Assembly: GCF_964204645.1 (NCBI RefSeq)
Contig: NC_134032.1
Coordinates: 10,348,275-10,412,274, forward strand
Reading direction: 5' to 3'
DNA length: 64,000 bases
From: Tubulanus polymorphus
Taxonomy: Eukaryota; Nemertea; Palaeonemertea; Tubulaniformes; Tubulanidae
Numbering within the stretch: position 1 is the first letter of the stretch; each line of letters begins with the position of its first letter. The notes beneath the pieces are model-generated. The model was not told the origin of the DNA. It saw only the letters and a program-made list of their open reading frames with translations, and made no database searches. The position numbers and the translations under genes are program-made. Of this stretch, positions 38,801-43,683 are shown piece by piece.

Positions 38801-39900
38801 AAAAAAGTCGGCCGGCTGGGTCAACTTTTAAAGCTCAGCAGAAATGAGAGAAAGGTATCAATTTTCAGCCTAATCAGACATTTTTGTCTACGAACATTTC
38901 TAAAAGTTGATCGTCAGATTAAAATTCTCCGACGGGTATAATGAGGCTGCGTATTGATAGCCAAAACAATTAATATCCATTACTATAGCTTTCATCAGTT
39001 CGGCAGTCGATGGGGTCCTTCGATACGAAAATTGGACGATATGAAAACCCCACACGAGTGGAATCGAGCCATAAAGCTATCTCCCGGGCGAGCGGCAAAA
39101 TTCGCTGATTAAACGAAGCCGTGAGTTAATTATTAATGCACGAATACTAAACAAAAAAAAAACGATGGTTTCGGTCGCTTCGCAGAAACGGCATCGTTCG
39201 CCATAAATCAACCTCAAATACGTTTAATATGTAGCGAAGTAATAATAATCATTGTGTGTGTGTGTCTGTGTATATGTACGGGGTAGTTGCATAGGCCCGG
39301 CCAAATTTAACCTCGATTAGGACAAAATAAGCCGCGGTGCGAATTCGCGACATCGCTTGTATCAAACCGTTAGCAGGGGTGTCACTAAGATTTCAAAGGG
39401 GGAAGTGGCAGAACGAATTAATACAATCGGAACTATGCCATATTTCGCAGCGTACCCGACGAGCGTCAAATGGGTATTTCTGAATTCTCAACATTGCTTT
39501 AATGTTCTTAAATAGTCTTAAGTTTTGAAATTCGAAGCTTGGTGAGGGCCGTCTTGTGGACCTTTTAACGCGAAATATTTACGAAATTTGTGGAAAAACT
39601 CAATTTGGAACTAAAGAATGCGGAACTTGGATTTAGAAAGGGGTGTCGAACCCGAACTCCGAAAAGATCTTAATTCACGACTGCAAAGATCGTGAAGTAC
39701 AAAAAATTCTATCAATCTACAAGACTCGAAAACACCTAAAAATCATAATTGCATAGATTGGTTCCGAAATATATATGCATTTAAAACTAACAGCAAATAT
39801 TTACTGTAAAAATGTTTTTTTTTCGCTTACCGTAAGAATATTTTGAGTATGCCACATCCAGGGTTAAAACTAGCAGACCAACGATAAATCCATAAAACAT
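2626..39900 (-). CDS. Multi-CUB-domain secreted or membrane protein gene, 3' end outside the window
   Basis: Eight exons join in phase with GT-AG borders: 39831-39900, 7265-7457, 6227-6435, 5385-5459, 4621-4810, 4024-4223, 3452-3638 and 2626-2825, giving 441 residues plus one base. Residues 1-23 are a hydrophobic signal peptide (MFYGFIVGLLVLTLDVAYS). CUB1 runs about C26-P157, split at residue 88. Residues 158-183 are a linker encoded by its own exon. CUB2 runs about C184-K312 and contains the CUB-typical SPGYPGIYPP. CUB3 starts near C325 and reaches the last exon seen (DYQYV). Possible N-glycosylation sites are N27 (NRT) and N314 (NYT). CUB domains are extracellular beta-sandwich binding modules. 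Several in a row fit receptor-auxiliary proteins of the SOL-1/Neto kind or other CUB adhesion proteins, but orthology is not shown. The last exon ends in phase 1 at a GT donor and no later exon was found in 1-2625, so the gene continues leftwards. The ~32.4-kb first intron is inferred from phase (G + AG = Glu) and could hide exons. Confidence 0.8.
3205..3424 (+). mobile_element. tRNA-derived SINE-like element
   Basis: An A-box-like segment (ggtctagtgtggc) is followed about 50 bp later by a canonical B-box, GGTTCGAATCC, at 3267-3277, as in a pol III promoter. An unrelated body follows, with a self-complementary part around 3347-3408, ending in a T-rich tract near 3413-3421. A related B-box fragment is at 28,030-28,045. 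It lies in the intron between CUB exons 7 and 8. The family name is unknown. Confidence 0.55.
3452..3638 (-). CDS. CUB protein exon 7: first half of CUB3
   Basis: Acceptor ttccag, donor gtaagt. Encodes NYTGELVPGSICDYEF, then DHQIPEGTTCHYTFTSPPGM and KFEIVVYEF. Despite weak primary conservation, the C...P.....C.Y.F....G..V.F....FE pattern is that of a CUB first half. Confidence 0.85.
3690..3950 (-). repeat. Repeat family A, tandem copies (also at 50.3 kb)
   Basis: Two or three imperfect units contain gtgaggatccaccaggtg and gcagtaggacatcaa. The same sequence in the opposite orientation (cacctggtggatcctcactt, tactgcacactag) makes the tandem array at 50,255-50,450. It sits in a CUB-gene intron. 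Confidence 0.6.
4024..4223 (-). CDS. CUB protein exon 6: second half of CUB2
   Basis: Acceptor tttacag, donor gtaggt. Encodes PGCTEDFIQIFEGD, IISRVCGV, ISQGDSLLLEFVSGPG and NGFDAQI, in the normal CUB order (C..D.I.I.EG, CG, S.G.SL.L.F.S, GF.A). This is the clearest CUB half in the gene. It ends one base into a codon. Confidence 0.93.
4571..4604. repeat. Short fragment of dispersed repeat B
   Basis: Aaggcgtcaataaacttgca and the bases after it match the end of the repeat at about 29,465-29,500. It lies just past the donor of CUB exon 5. Confidence 0.4.
4621..4810 (-). CDS. CUB protein exon 5: first half of CUB2
   Basis: Acceptor tttgcag, donor gtacgc. Encodes CDFVIDAADC, then GCHLVSPGYPGIYPPSVRCK. 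SPGYPGxYPP followed by a Cys is the hallmark of the CUB N-terminal half. The exon ends in KFDLKP. Confidence 0.92.
4972..5101. mobile_element. Palindromic MITE, 'GGACCCAGTTCCACAGT' family
   Basis: Begins cctggacccagttccacagt and ends with its inverted form, actgtggaactgggtt. The whole ~130 bp is nearly self-complementary through gagttaac blocks. A partial copy follows to about 5,200, and another full copy is at 38,013-38,134. It lies in a CUB-gene intron. Confidence 0.6.
5385..5459 (-). CDS. CUB protein exon 4: inter-domain linker
   Basis: A 75-bp exon between ttgcag and gtaagt encoding ESNSFDIKLTYGNYFPGTGR then VKGT. It carries the phase from CUB1 to CUB2 without a stop. The small exon has no domain of its own. 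Confidence 0.75.
6227..6435 (-). CDS. CUB protein exon 3: second half of CUB1
   Basis: Acceptor gctag, donor gtacgt. Encodes CIGGRLLIYDGDKLY and TTLCGRY, the 'C..G.L.IYDG' and 'LCG' motifs of the CUB second half, with the closing segment VDFQMEVKFIKP. The two exons together make one complete CUB domain of normal size. Confidence 0.88.
6505..6690. mobile_element. Decayed copies of the TTAAGACCAGTCTTAAG MITE family
   Basis: Contains gacttaagaccgttctgaga and ccaactaagttctatagcca, the diagnostic core of the palindromic family better preserved at 25.9-26.4, 46.1 and 57.8 kb. Ends are degraded. Confidence 0.5.
7005..7215. repeat. Tandem repeat C, ~100-bp unit, two copies
   Basis: Unit core: aaattctaccccgagttggt, then aatactgtaga or gtaggctctg, then gcggttaagttgagactg. 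The same unit forms the longer array at 32,450-32,870. Confidence 0.6.
7265..7457 (-). CDS. CUB protein exon 2: first half of CUB1
   Basis: Preceded by acceptor tttatag and followed by donor gtatttt. Encodes residues 25-87, starting YCNRTFSG and including PINCWMLFEGES and KVTRLFAGRW, the first beta strands of a CUB domain. It ends with two bases of a codon that the next exon completes as Ser. Confidence 0.85.
8690..8875. repeat. Degenerate minisatellite with (TGTGGAACTGGTCCAAG) core
   Basis: Four to five variants of caactgtggaactggtccaa occur in tandem, about 55-60 bp apart. The motif is shared with the MITE ends at 4,972 and the arrays at 10.7 and 19.1 kb. Confidence 0.5.
9009..9739 (+). 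other. Region with two open frames, coding status uncertain
   Basis: A 94-codon frame (9009-9293) and a 125-codon frame (9359-9736) follow each other, and ttgttttcag lies just before 9384 in the second. The residues resemble no family I know and no clear donor joins the frames. The region is inside the large CUB-gene intron. It could be a broken element ORF or chance. Confidence 0.15.
10735..11160 (+). repeat. 30-bp minisatellite, aactgtggaactgtcaaatt unit
   Basis: More than ten units of about 30 bp (aactgtggaactgtcaaatt plus aaactcacac). Because the period is a multiple of three, a frame stays open and reads (TQLWNCQIKx)n at 10,924-11,199. That ORF is an artefact of the array rather than a gene. 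Confidence 0.8.
13450..13800. repeat. 48-bp tandem array carrying tRNA-like B-box motifs
   Basis: Acgatgcc recurs at exact 48-bp steps (13653, 13701, 13749) with older units upstream at 13509 and 13560. Several units contain agttcgaatcc, the pol III B-box, as at 13470 and 13770. The array looks like an amplified piece of a tRNA-derived SINE head. The 166- and 162-codon ORFs on both strands result from the multiple-of-three period. Confidence 0.65.
14200..14520. repeat. Degenerate minisatellite, ggagccaccctcttagacaa unit
   Basis: Five or more variants of ggaaccaccctcttagacaa occur with spacers such as tatgctgctt. Spacing is irregular (30-60 bp). No gene seen. Confidence 0.6.
14908..14955 (+). 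repeat. CAG/CAGCGG-rich trinucleotide stretch
   Basis: Imperfect (cag)n with cgg and gag variants. No surrounding open coding exon was identified. Confidence 0.55.
15000..16540. other. Intron stretch with pyrimidine- and purine-rich tracts
   Basis: A C/T-rich tract at about 15,420-15,580 and an A/G-rich tract at about 15,830-16,080 create ORFs of low-complexity Phe/Leu/Ser content. No domain, splice pattern or repeat of known type was recognised. Confidence 0.4.
16549..16898. mobile_element. Non-autonomous inverted-repeat element, GGGGCGGATC ends
   Basis: Left end caggggcggatctagga and right end tctggatccgcccctac are inverted copies. The inside is A/T- and G-rich with no ORF. Related ends appear at 12,325, 18,553, 38,578, 49,275 and 58,697-58,995, so this is a family. 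The superfamily is not fixed, because no exact target duplication is visible. Confidence 0.65.
17030..17062. repeat. (CA)n microsatellite
   Basis: Interrupted (ac)n with cgcac variants. It creates the Cys/Val-rich reverse ORFs seen here. Confidence 0.8.
17280..17600 (+). repeat. Dispersed repeat B, copy 1
   Basis: Contains ttgaccggtaaccagtctag, then atattgatgacgtagtgcac, an A/T-rich middle and a second attgatgacgttatgcacat. The same order occurs at 21,825-22,190 and, inverted, at 29,190-29,500. No ORF, so probably non-autonomous. Confidence 0.7.
19060..19515 (+). repeat. Minisatellite, aactgtggaactggatccag / agtcaaattaaacccac units
   Basis: About ten variants of caactgtgaaactggatcca and gagtcaaattaaaccc occur at roughly 40-bp spacing. 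It is related in motif to the 10.7-kb array. The 62- and 91-codon ORFs here follow the array. Confidence 0.7.
20642..20877 (+). other. Open frame of uncertain status
   Basis: A 70-codon frame starting MFYRCYGFDILIPCETTG and ending GFSPSDELIE has a balanced composition unlike the repeat ORFs around it. There is no convincing acceptor or donor and no family match. It could be an exon of an unrecognised gene or an element remnant. Confidence 0.2.
21350..21480. repeat. Purine-rich tract with a G12-type run
   Basis: Mostly A/G, with a poly-G run near 21,432-21,443. A second A/G tract (gaagat units) lies at 21,770-21,805. No gene. Confidence 0.5.
21825..22190 (+). repeat. Dispersed repeat B, copy 2
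   Basis: Aligns by eye with copy 1: gacgccttgaaaaattgcac, ttgaccggtaaccagtctag, atattgatgacgtagtgcac (twice) and agagaaccccttgcata. Confidence 0.7.
22200..24090. other. Intron stretch with no recognised gene
   Basis: Short ORFs only. No splice-supported exon, structured RNA or intact element was recognised on either strand. Confidence 0.4.
24255..24500 (+). repeat. Tandem repeat, agatggctgcctccacaaac unit
   Basis: Five units start at about 24263, 24325, 24389, 24434 and 24479 and contain catacacggttagaggaaag. Spacing is 62-64 bp for the first three and 45 bp for the last, so later units have lost a block. Confidence 0.7.
25123..25195 (+). tRNA. tRNA-Arg (anticodon TCG)
   Basis: A 73-nt cloverleaf folds without mismatches apart from one G-U in the T stem. 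The acceptor GTCCGCG pairs with CGCGGAC, the D arm is GCCT...AGGC, the anticodon stem TCTGA/TCAGA encloses loop CTTCGAA, and the T arm is GCAGG-TTCGAGT-CCTGT. Anticodon positions 34-36 are TCG, which decodes CGA. The discriminator base is G. The internal A-box (TGGCCTAATAG) and B-box (GGTTCGAGTCC) are intact and a T5 pol III terminator follows near 25,211. CCA is not encoded, as in eukaryotes, and there is no intron. It lies inside the long first intron of the CUB gene, on the opposite strand. Confidence 0.96.
25911..26360. mobile_element. Cluster of palindromic MITEs, GGGGCCRGTTGCAYAGTC family
   Basis: Full copies lie at 25911-26038 and 26229-26360, with a diverged copy at 26041-26145 and a half copy between. 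Each begins ggggccagttgcacagtc, ends with its inverted form and carries gacttaagaccagtcttaag and gttctatagccaatctaaca. Further copies are at 46.1 and 57.8 kb and decayed ones at 6.5 and 7.9 kb. Confidence 0.75.
26400..28280. other. Intron stretch without a recognised gene
   Basis: Contains short ORFs and a SINE-head fragment with a B-box (aggttcgaatccctgcc) at about 28,029-28,046. Nothing else was supported. Confidence 0.4.
28290..28350 (+). other. Penelope-type motif with degenerate hammerhead-like core
   Basis: Cctgaaaatgactattagga then ttcgaaacgtcgaatac keeps the CTGA...CGAAACGTCG pattern of Penelope-like element ends, which are known to carry hammerhead ribozyme motifs. One core G is replaced by A, so activity is unlikely here. 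Confidence 0.35.
28853..28886 (+). repeat. (ATTCA)n microsatellite
   Basis: Six consecutive attca units, followed by ttattgtcctttgag, which resembles the 3' end of a retroposed sequence. Confidence 0.7.
29190..29500 (-). repeat. Dispersed repeat B, copy 3 (inverted)
   Basis: Reverse complement of the family: gtgcattacgtcatcaatat, ctagactggttgccggccaa, tgccgacaatatcaagcaat and a terminal caaggcgccaataaactttc. Confidence 0.65.
30160..30480 (+). repeat. Degenerate minisatellite, gagttcatcaagaacc unit
   Basis: Five or six ~55-65-bp units contain cagctgtgaggggagttcat, caagaacc and gtctgttctag variants. Confidence 0.6.
30801..31004 (-). other. Possible terminal exon or ORF fragment
   Basis: In this frame the sequence reads GYEFEISFDGDQFHCRYDCE, continues with two more spaced cysteines (SCTVNS, ENCKKQ) and stops after FALN. 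The composition is protein-like. No convincing acceptor or partner exon was found. It is on the same strand as the CUB gene but does not fit the phase and domain order. Confidence 0.2.
32450..32870 (+). repeat. Tandem repeat C, longer array, ~100-bp unit
   Basis: Four units of aaattctaccacgagtttgt, tactgagtaagagtttgtga, aatacagtagactctgtctc and gcggtaaagttgagactg. Same family as 7,005-7,215. Confidence 0.75.
32880..36050. other. Intron stretch, mostly unique AT-rich sequence
   Basis: Purine-rich tracts (gagag/agaga) at about 34,720-34,930 explain the longer ORFs there. At 33,775-33,825 a tRNA-like 5' half without a B-box may be a truncated SINE. No coding exon was supported. Confidence 0.35.
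36165..36213 (-). other. Hammerhead-like motif of Penelope type
   Basis: On the minus strand CCTGAAGATGAC is followed by a short hairpin (GAC...GTC) and CGAAACGTCGAAT. CTGANGA plus GAAAC around a stem II is the hammerhead catalytic core, here at 36202-36208 and 36178-36182. This motif marks the ends of Penelope-like retroelements. The expected U-H cleavage site after stem III is not clear, so activity is doubtful. No reverse transcriptase remains nearby. Confidence 0.4.
36900..37510 (+). repeat. Degenerate tandem repeat, acgaccttctcattttcgat unit
   Basis: Seven or more imperfect units of about 70-90 bp contain gacgaccttctcattttc, gatgacttcaacgattcag and taaaattatgatta. Confidence 0.65.
38013..38134. 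mobile_element. Palindromic MITE, 'GGACCCAGTTCCACAGT' family
   Basis: Left end cctggacccggttccacagt and right end actgtggaactggatcctga are inverted. The interior pairs through gagttaac blocks. Same family as 4,972-5,101. Confidence 0.65.
38572..38740. mobile_element. Fragment of the GGGGCGGATC-ended element family
   Basis: Begins ggggcggatctagggtctga, with gaaagggcatcgccaccg inside. The right end is not recognised. Similar internal blocks occur at 16,549 and 43,395. Confidence 0.4.
39831..39900 (-). CDS. CUB protein exon 1: start codon and signal peptide
   Basis: Encodes 23 residues, MFYGFIVGLLVLTLDVAYSK then YSY, ending one base into the next codon at a consensus donor (TACG|gtaagc). The hydrophobic stretch and small residues near 17-19 fit a cleaved signal peptide. 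Its phase matches the exon beginning at 7457. The start lies at the edge of a CpG-rich stretch, as expected for a promoter. Joining it to the distant CUB exons is inferred from phase, strand and the lack of another acceptor or N-terminus. Confidence 0.65.
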
Positions 39901-40220
39901 TTTGTCACCGCGACGCGTAATGGACGATTAATAAGGGACAGGGATGACTGGTGGGTCGGGTAGTAGAGTATCCGCGCCACTGTGGGACTTGAAGCTAAAA
40001 CGCGCAGCAGCAGTGCGCTGAAGATTCCTCCTGCAGTATAAACCACGACCACGCGAGCGCCAACGAACGAAAACGACCGACGCACTGGCGATAGCGCGCA
40101 CTGACGAGTCGAGCGCGGCGAGGCAACAGTGTTGCACCGACTCGGCGCGCTAGCGGCAGCTTTCTCGAACGAGAAGAGTGGGGACGGGGGGCAGGGCAGG
40201 CGCGTATTCAGACGTTAGCA
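39880..40220 (-). promoter_or_regulatory. CpG-rich probable promoter of the CUB gene
   Basis: CpG density is clearly higher than in the flanking AT-rich DNA and the signal-peptide exon begins within it. No canonical TATA box was seen at a fitting distance. Confidence 0.4.
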
Positions 40221-42295
40221 CCGTAGGCACGTGCTAACGTCGCAAAAGTTATGTGGCCACTTTTACATTCGATATCAACCCCGAACGTAGAAAAGGGCAT
40301 ATTTTTAGAAGACGAGGCAGATGATGATTTTAAAGAAAAAAGGCACATTCACTTGTCCATCAATTCCTAATAAAAACAAGAAAGGGCACTTTTAGTCGCC
40401 TCTATATCAATCCCAAAAGCAGAGAAGGGCACATCTTAACGAGACGAGGCAGTTTATTCTAAACATAAAGTTGCACCATTCTTCGGGATTTCATCTTTAC
40501 CTCGAAACAACATCTTAACGTATGTCGAGCACTTCGCATCAGCGGACGAACTCCCTAAAATTTCCCTTTCAAAAAGTCAGTGTGAAGAAATTAAGGTCAC
40601 GTATTTTTTTCGAAATTTGGATACAAATAACTGAATTTATTATAAATCACTGTGTGATTTGATGTATAGACCAATAATAACTTTTAAATTTTGGAAAATG
40701 GTCAAACCGTAAACTGTATAGTTAAATCATTCCGTAAAAGTGTTCAATTACTTGTTGAATATCGGAGATAAATATCAACGTAATAAAAATCATGAGACGT
40801 TTAAGTTTATATCTTCGAAAAAAATCATATATAAGATCCGTCCATTTTCAATAGGTGTCAGTTAGTGTCCCTTTTTTAACGGCGAGGAAGTACCCTTAAA
40901 CTGCCTCTCTAAAAAGCCGGGCACGAATCTGGGACGAGAATCATCCTAATGAAGCAATGGTATTCGTAGAAATTTCTCATTCCGAAATTCCCTGACTTCA
41001 AAGGAAAAAGCCCAGATTCCCTGTTTAACCTAGCAGGGAAAATTAATTCTGAAATTCCCTGATTTCCCTGATAGGAGCTATCGTCCGACAGCCGTTTCTT
41101 CGATCAAACATCGCTGCGACCCAGGCAAAATATCGAAGAAATTGACGAACACCAGATTACTCAAAAAGCTGTACAGATGTTGTTTTATTTGTTCTAAATA
41201 TTTATACACACAAAAACAGAAAAGTCCATGTACATTTTTACGCCATGTACAAAAAGCGTATATAATGACCTGTACAATGTAGTGACCAAGTTCCACAGTT
41301 ACTTTCGGGTTTTAAGCTACGTAGAGTTAAATTACAATAATATTGATACATTTATTGTTTAGCATATACGTGTCATTGATAGCACCGGGACTGCGCCCAC
41401 GGGCACGGACAGGACCGCGCCATTGCGGGCACTGGACCGGACCAGTTCGTGACCGCGCCGTTGCGGAGACAGTACCGAATACTCGCGTTTTTTCTTTTTT
41501 GATAATTCGTAAGTAGATAAAAATACACTTTATTTTCCAATAAATTAATACATCGGCTAAGTTATACTGATTCGCGTAGCGTCATAGTGTTCGGGAATTA
41601 CCCCTCTCGGTCGAAACAAGTATCCCCGCGTCCCTAATCGCGAGAAGATTCGTAGAGGAGCCGTGTGTTAACCGAGTTTAGAATAAATAACGATACTAGT
41701 AGTACTATAAAGGTTAACTAGTTTCTTTGACGCACGAGTTTTGCATAATCGACAGTTTAGTTAGAATTTCTGTTTTAAATTCTCAAAAGCTCATTCTCAA
41801 GAGGGGAGGATAGGGAGTATAGGGAGTATAGGGAGTATAGGGAGAGGTAGAGGCATCTTCACCCTTCAAGGAATTCGAACCCGCTACGCTAAAGCTGTTC
41901 CCCTAAAGCTGGTGGAAGCGAGTTCGGGGAGCGATACCGGACCCCTGGCAAGCGAGGATGAGGTAGTGGGATGAGTAGCAGCTTCATCGGGCGAATGAGT
42001 GATGGTAGCGAAAGCTCGTGCGTCAAATAAAACAGTTAGTGACCTATACTCGTTTCGTCGAATTCATTCCCTAATCGTTTATTTCATTGTGCACTAACTA
42101 CAAATGAAAACCTTTGAAGTTTACATTGGAAAAAAAAGAATAAACTCGGAAAAACATCCGAGAACAAAATATCAAAGATTTATTTGGCTTCAGCTGAGGT
42201 CGATGTGTTTTTCTAATACTTCTTTAGAAAGTGACTAAATTCTGAAAATGTTTTTAAAGCAAATATTTTTAAAGAAAGTATAAAGTCTTCATACT
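40220..42295. other. Intergenic stretch without a recognised gene
   Basis: Includes a GC-rich patch at 41,385-41,480 and three 10-bp tagggagtat units at 41,817-41,847. A fragment related to the GGGGCGGATC-ended family may lie at 40,195-40,570. Nothing coding was supported. Confidence 0.4.
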
Positions 42296-42299
42296 ATGC

Positions 42300-42736
42300 T
42301 GGCTGATTCGGGCCATGTAAAAAATATCACAAATGGTGCAAATTTTTTTTTTACAGACACCTAAAAGTCGTTTTATCGCGCAATAAAACGAAAATTACCA
42401 CGTTAAAACGAGAAATTACCTCGATAAAACAAGAAAAAGTCGTTTTATTGCGCAATAAAACGACTTTTTCTCGTTTTATCGCGGTAATTTTCGTTTTATC
42501 GCGCTATTTTTTGTTTTAACGTGGCAATAAAATGAAAAAGTTCGTTTTATCGCACGATAAAACGACTTTTTTTCGTTCTATTGCGCAATAAAACCACTTT
42601 TTCTCGTTTTATCGCGGTAATTTCTCGTTTTAACGCGGTAATTTTCGTTTTATTGCGCGATAAAACGACTTTCTAGCGTCTGCAAAAAAAATTTGCAACG
42701 TTTGTGATATTTTTATTACATGACCCGAATCAGCCA
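42300..42736. mobile_element. Inverted-repeat element with a self-complementary core array
   Basis: The ends tggctgattcgggccatgta and tacatgacccgaatcagcca are inverted. Each continues inward as a ~70-bp terminal repeat (aatatcacaaa, gcaaattttttt, agtcgttttat). The inside consists of alternating blocks of cgttttatcgcgcaataaaa type, each itself a palindrome, mixed with cggtaattttcg. There is no ORF. No exact target duplication is visible. Confidence 0.7.
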
Positions 42737-43097
42737 CCATATCATACCGGTAGTTTGGTTGTTTTATTTGATCTATACAACTGTAGAGGCCGAGTCCACT
42801 TGAAATTCGGTGACGTCATTAAGAAATTCACAGGCGGCCATCTTAACGATGAAAATATTTGTTACTTAGCGTAAAAAAGATTCTGTAATTTCGTCGAGAC
42901 GAAAATCAACTAAAAAATTTTCGAATCAAATTTGTGACGTCATAAGGAGAGACACAGAGGCGGCCATGTTTCTAAATTCAAGATTACGTTCTAACGGCTA
43001 TTTATCGACGATTGTTCTCGAGACCCCTGAGAATTAAGATCGAAGATTTTTCTGATAAATGAAATTTCGCCGAGAGTTTTCGTTTTTTCTTCTATCT

Positions 43098-43355
43098 CTA
43101 ACGAACACCGTTTTGTTCCGCCGCCGCCAGTTTCACTTGTTTTCGCGGTCGCAGATTTTTCGCCGAAACGGTCGTCTGCCGCGCGGCGTCGCGGCTCGCG
43201 TCGCCGACGTGATTTTTGTCGGTGGTTTTCGTCGCCGATTTCGCGGGTGATTTCGTTTTCGCGGGTGACGCATTCGATTCGTCGCCGTGTTGCTGTTGCT
43301 GGAGGTAACTAGGTCGCGCCCATTTTTTAAACCAGCCGAAGAAGCTGTTGTCCTT
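43098..43355 (-). CDS. PTDSS1: PTDSS1 exon 12 and stop
   Basis: Encodes an 85-residue cytosolic tail ([20 protein letters not shown], then Lys/Ser/Ala-rich, ending EQNGVR) and a TAG at 43098-43100. Acceptor caacag. The tail is low-complexity and poorly conserved, but the frame is fixed by phase. Confidence 0.88.
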   Translation of the reverse strand, partial: KDNSFFGWFKKWARPSYLQQQQHGDESNASPAKTKSPAKSATKTTDKNHVGDASRDAARQTTVSAKNLRPRKQVKLAAAEQNGVR

Positions 43356-43620
43356 CTGTTGGAAAACAGATAAAAAGCGTTTTTTAATGGGTCCTCCACA
43401 GGGTTGATTCAGGGAGGGGTGCACCCTCAAAAGTAGGGCATATCATAAAGGGCACCGACCATCGGAAATCATTGACTCATTTTGGAAATACAGAGGGCAG
43501 GCTTATGAATTTAAACTCTTTAGGTACCAGTTTAATATTTTTCATTTTCCCGGTTTTCTTTAAACAAAATTCCCGACTTTTCCCTTTCCAGTAAGTTGGC
43601 CACCCTGACAACGCACACAT

Positions 43621-43683
<63 letters not shown>

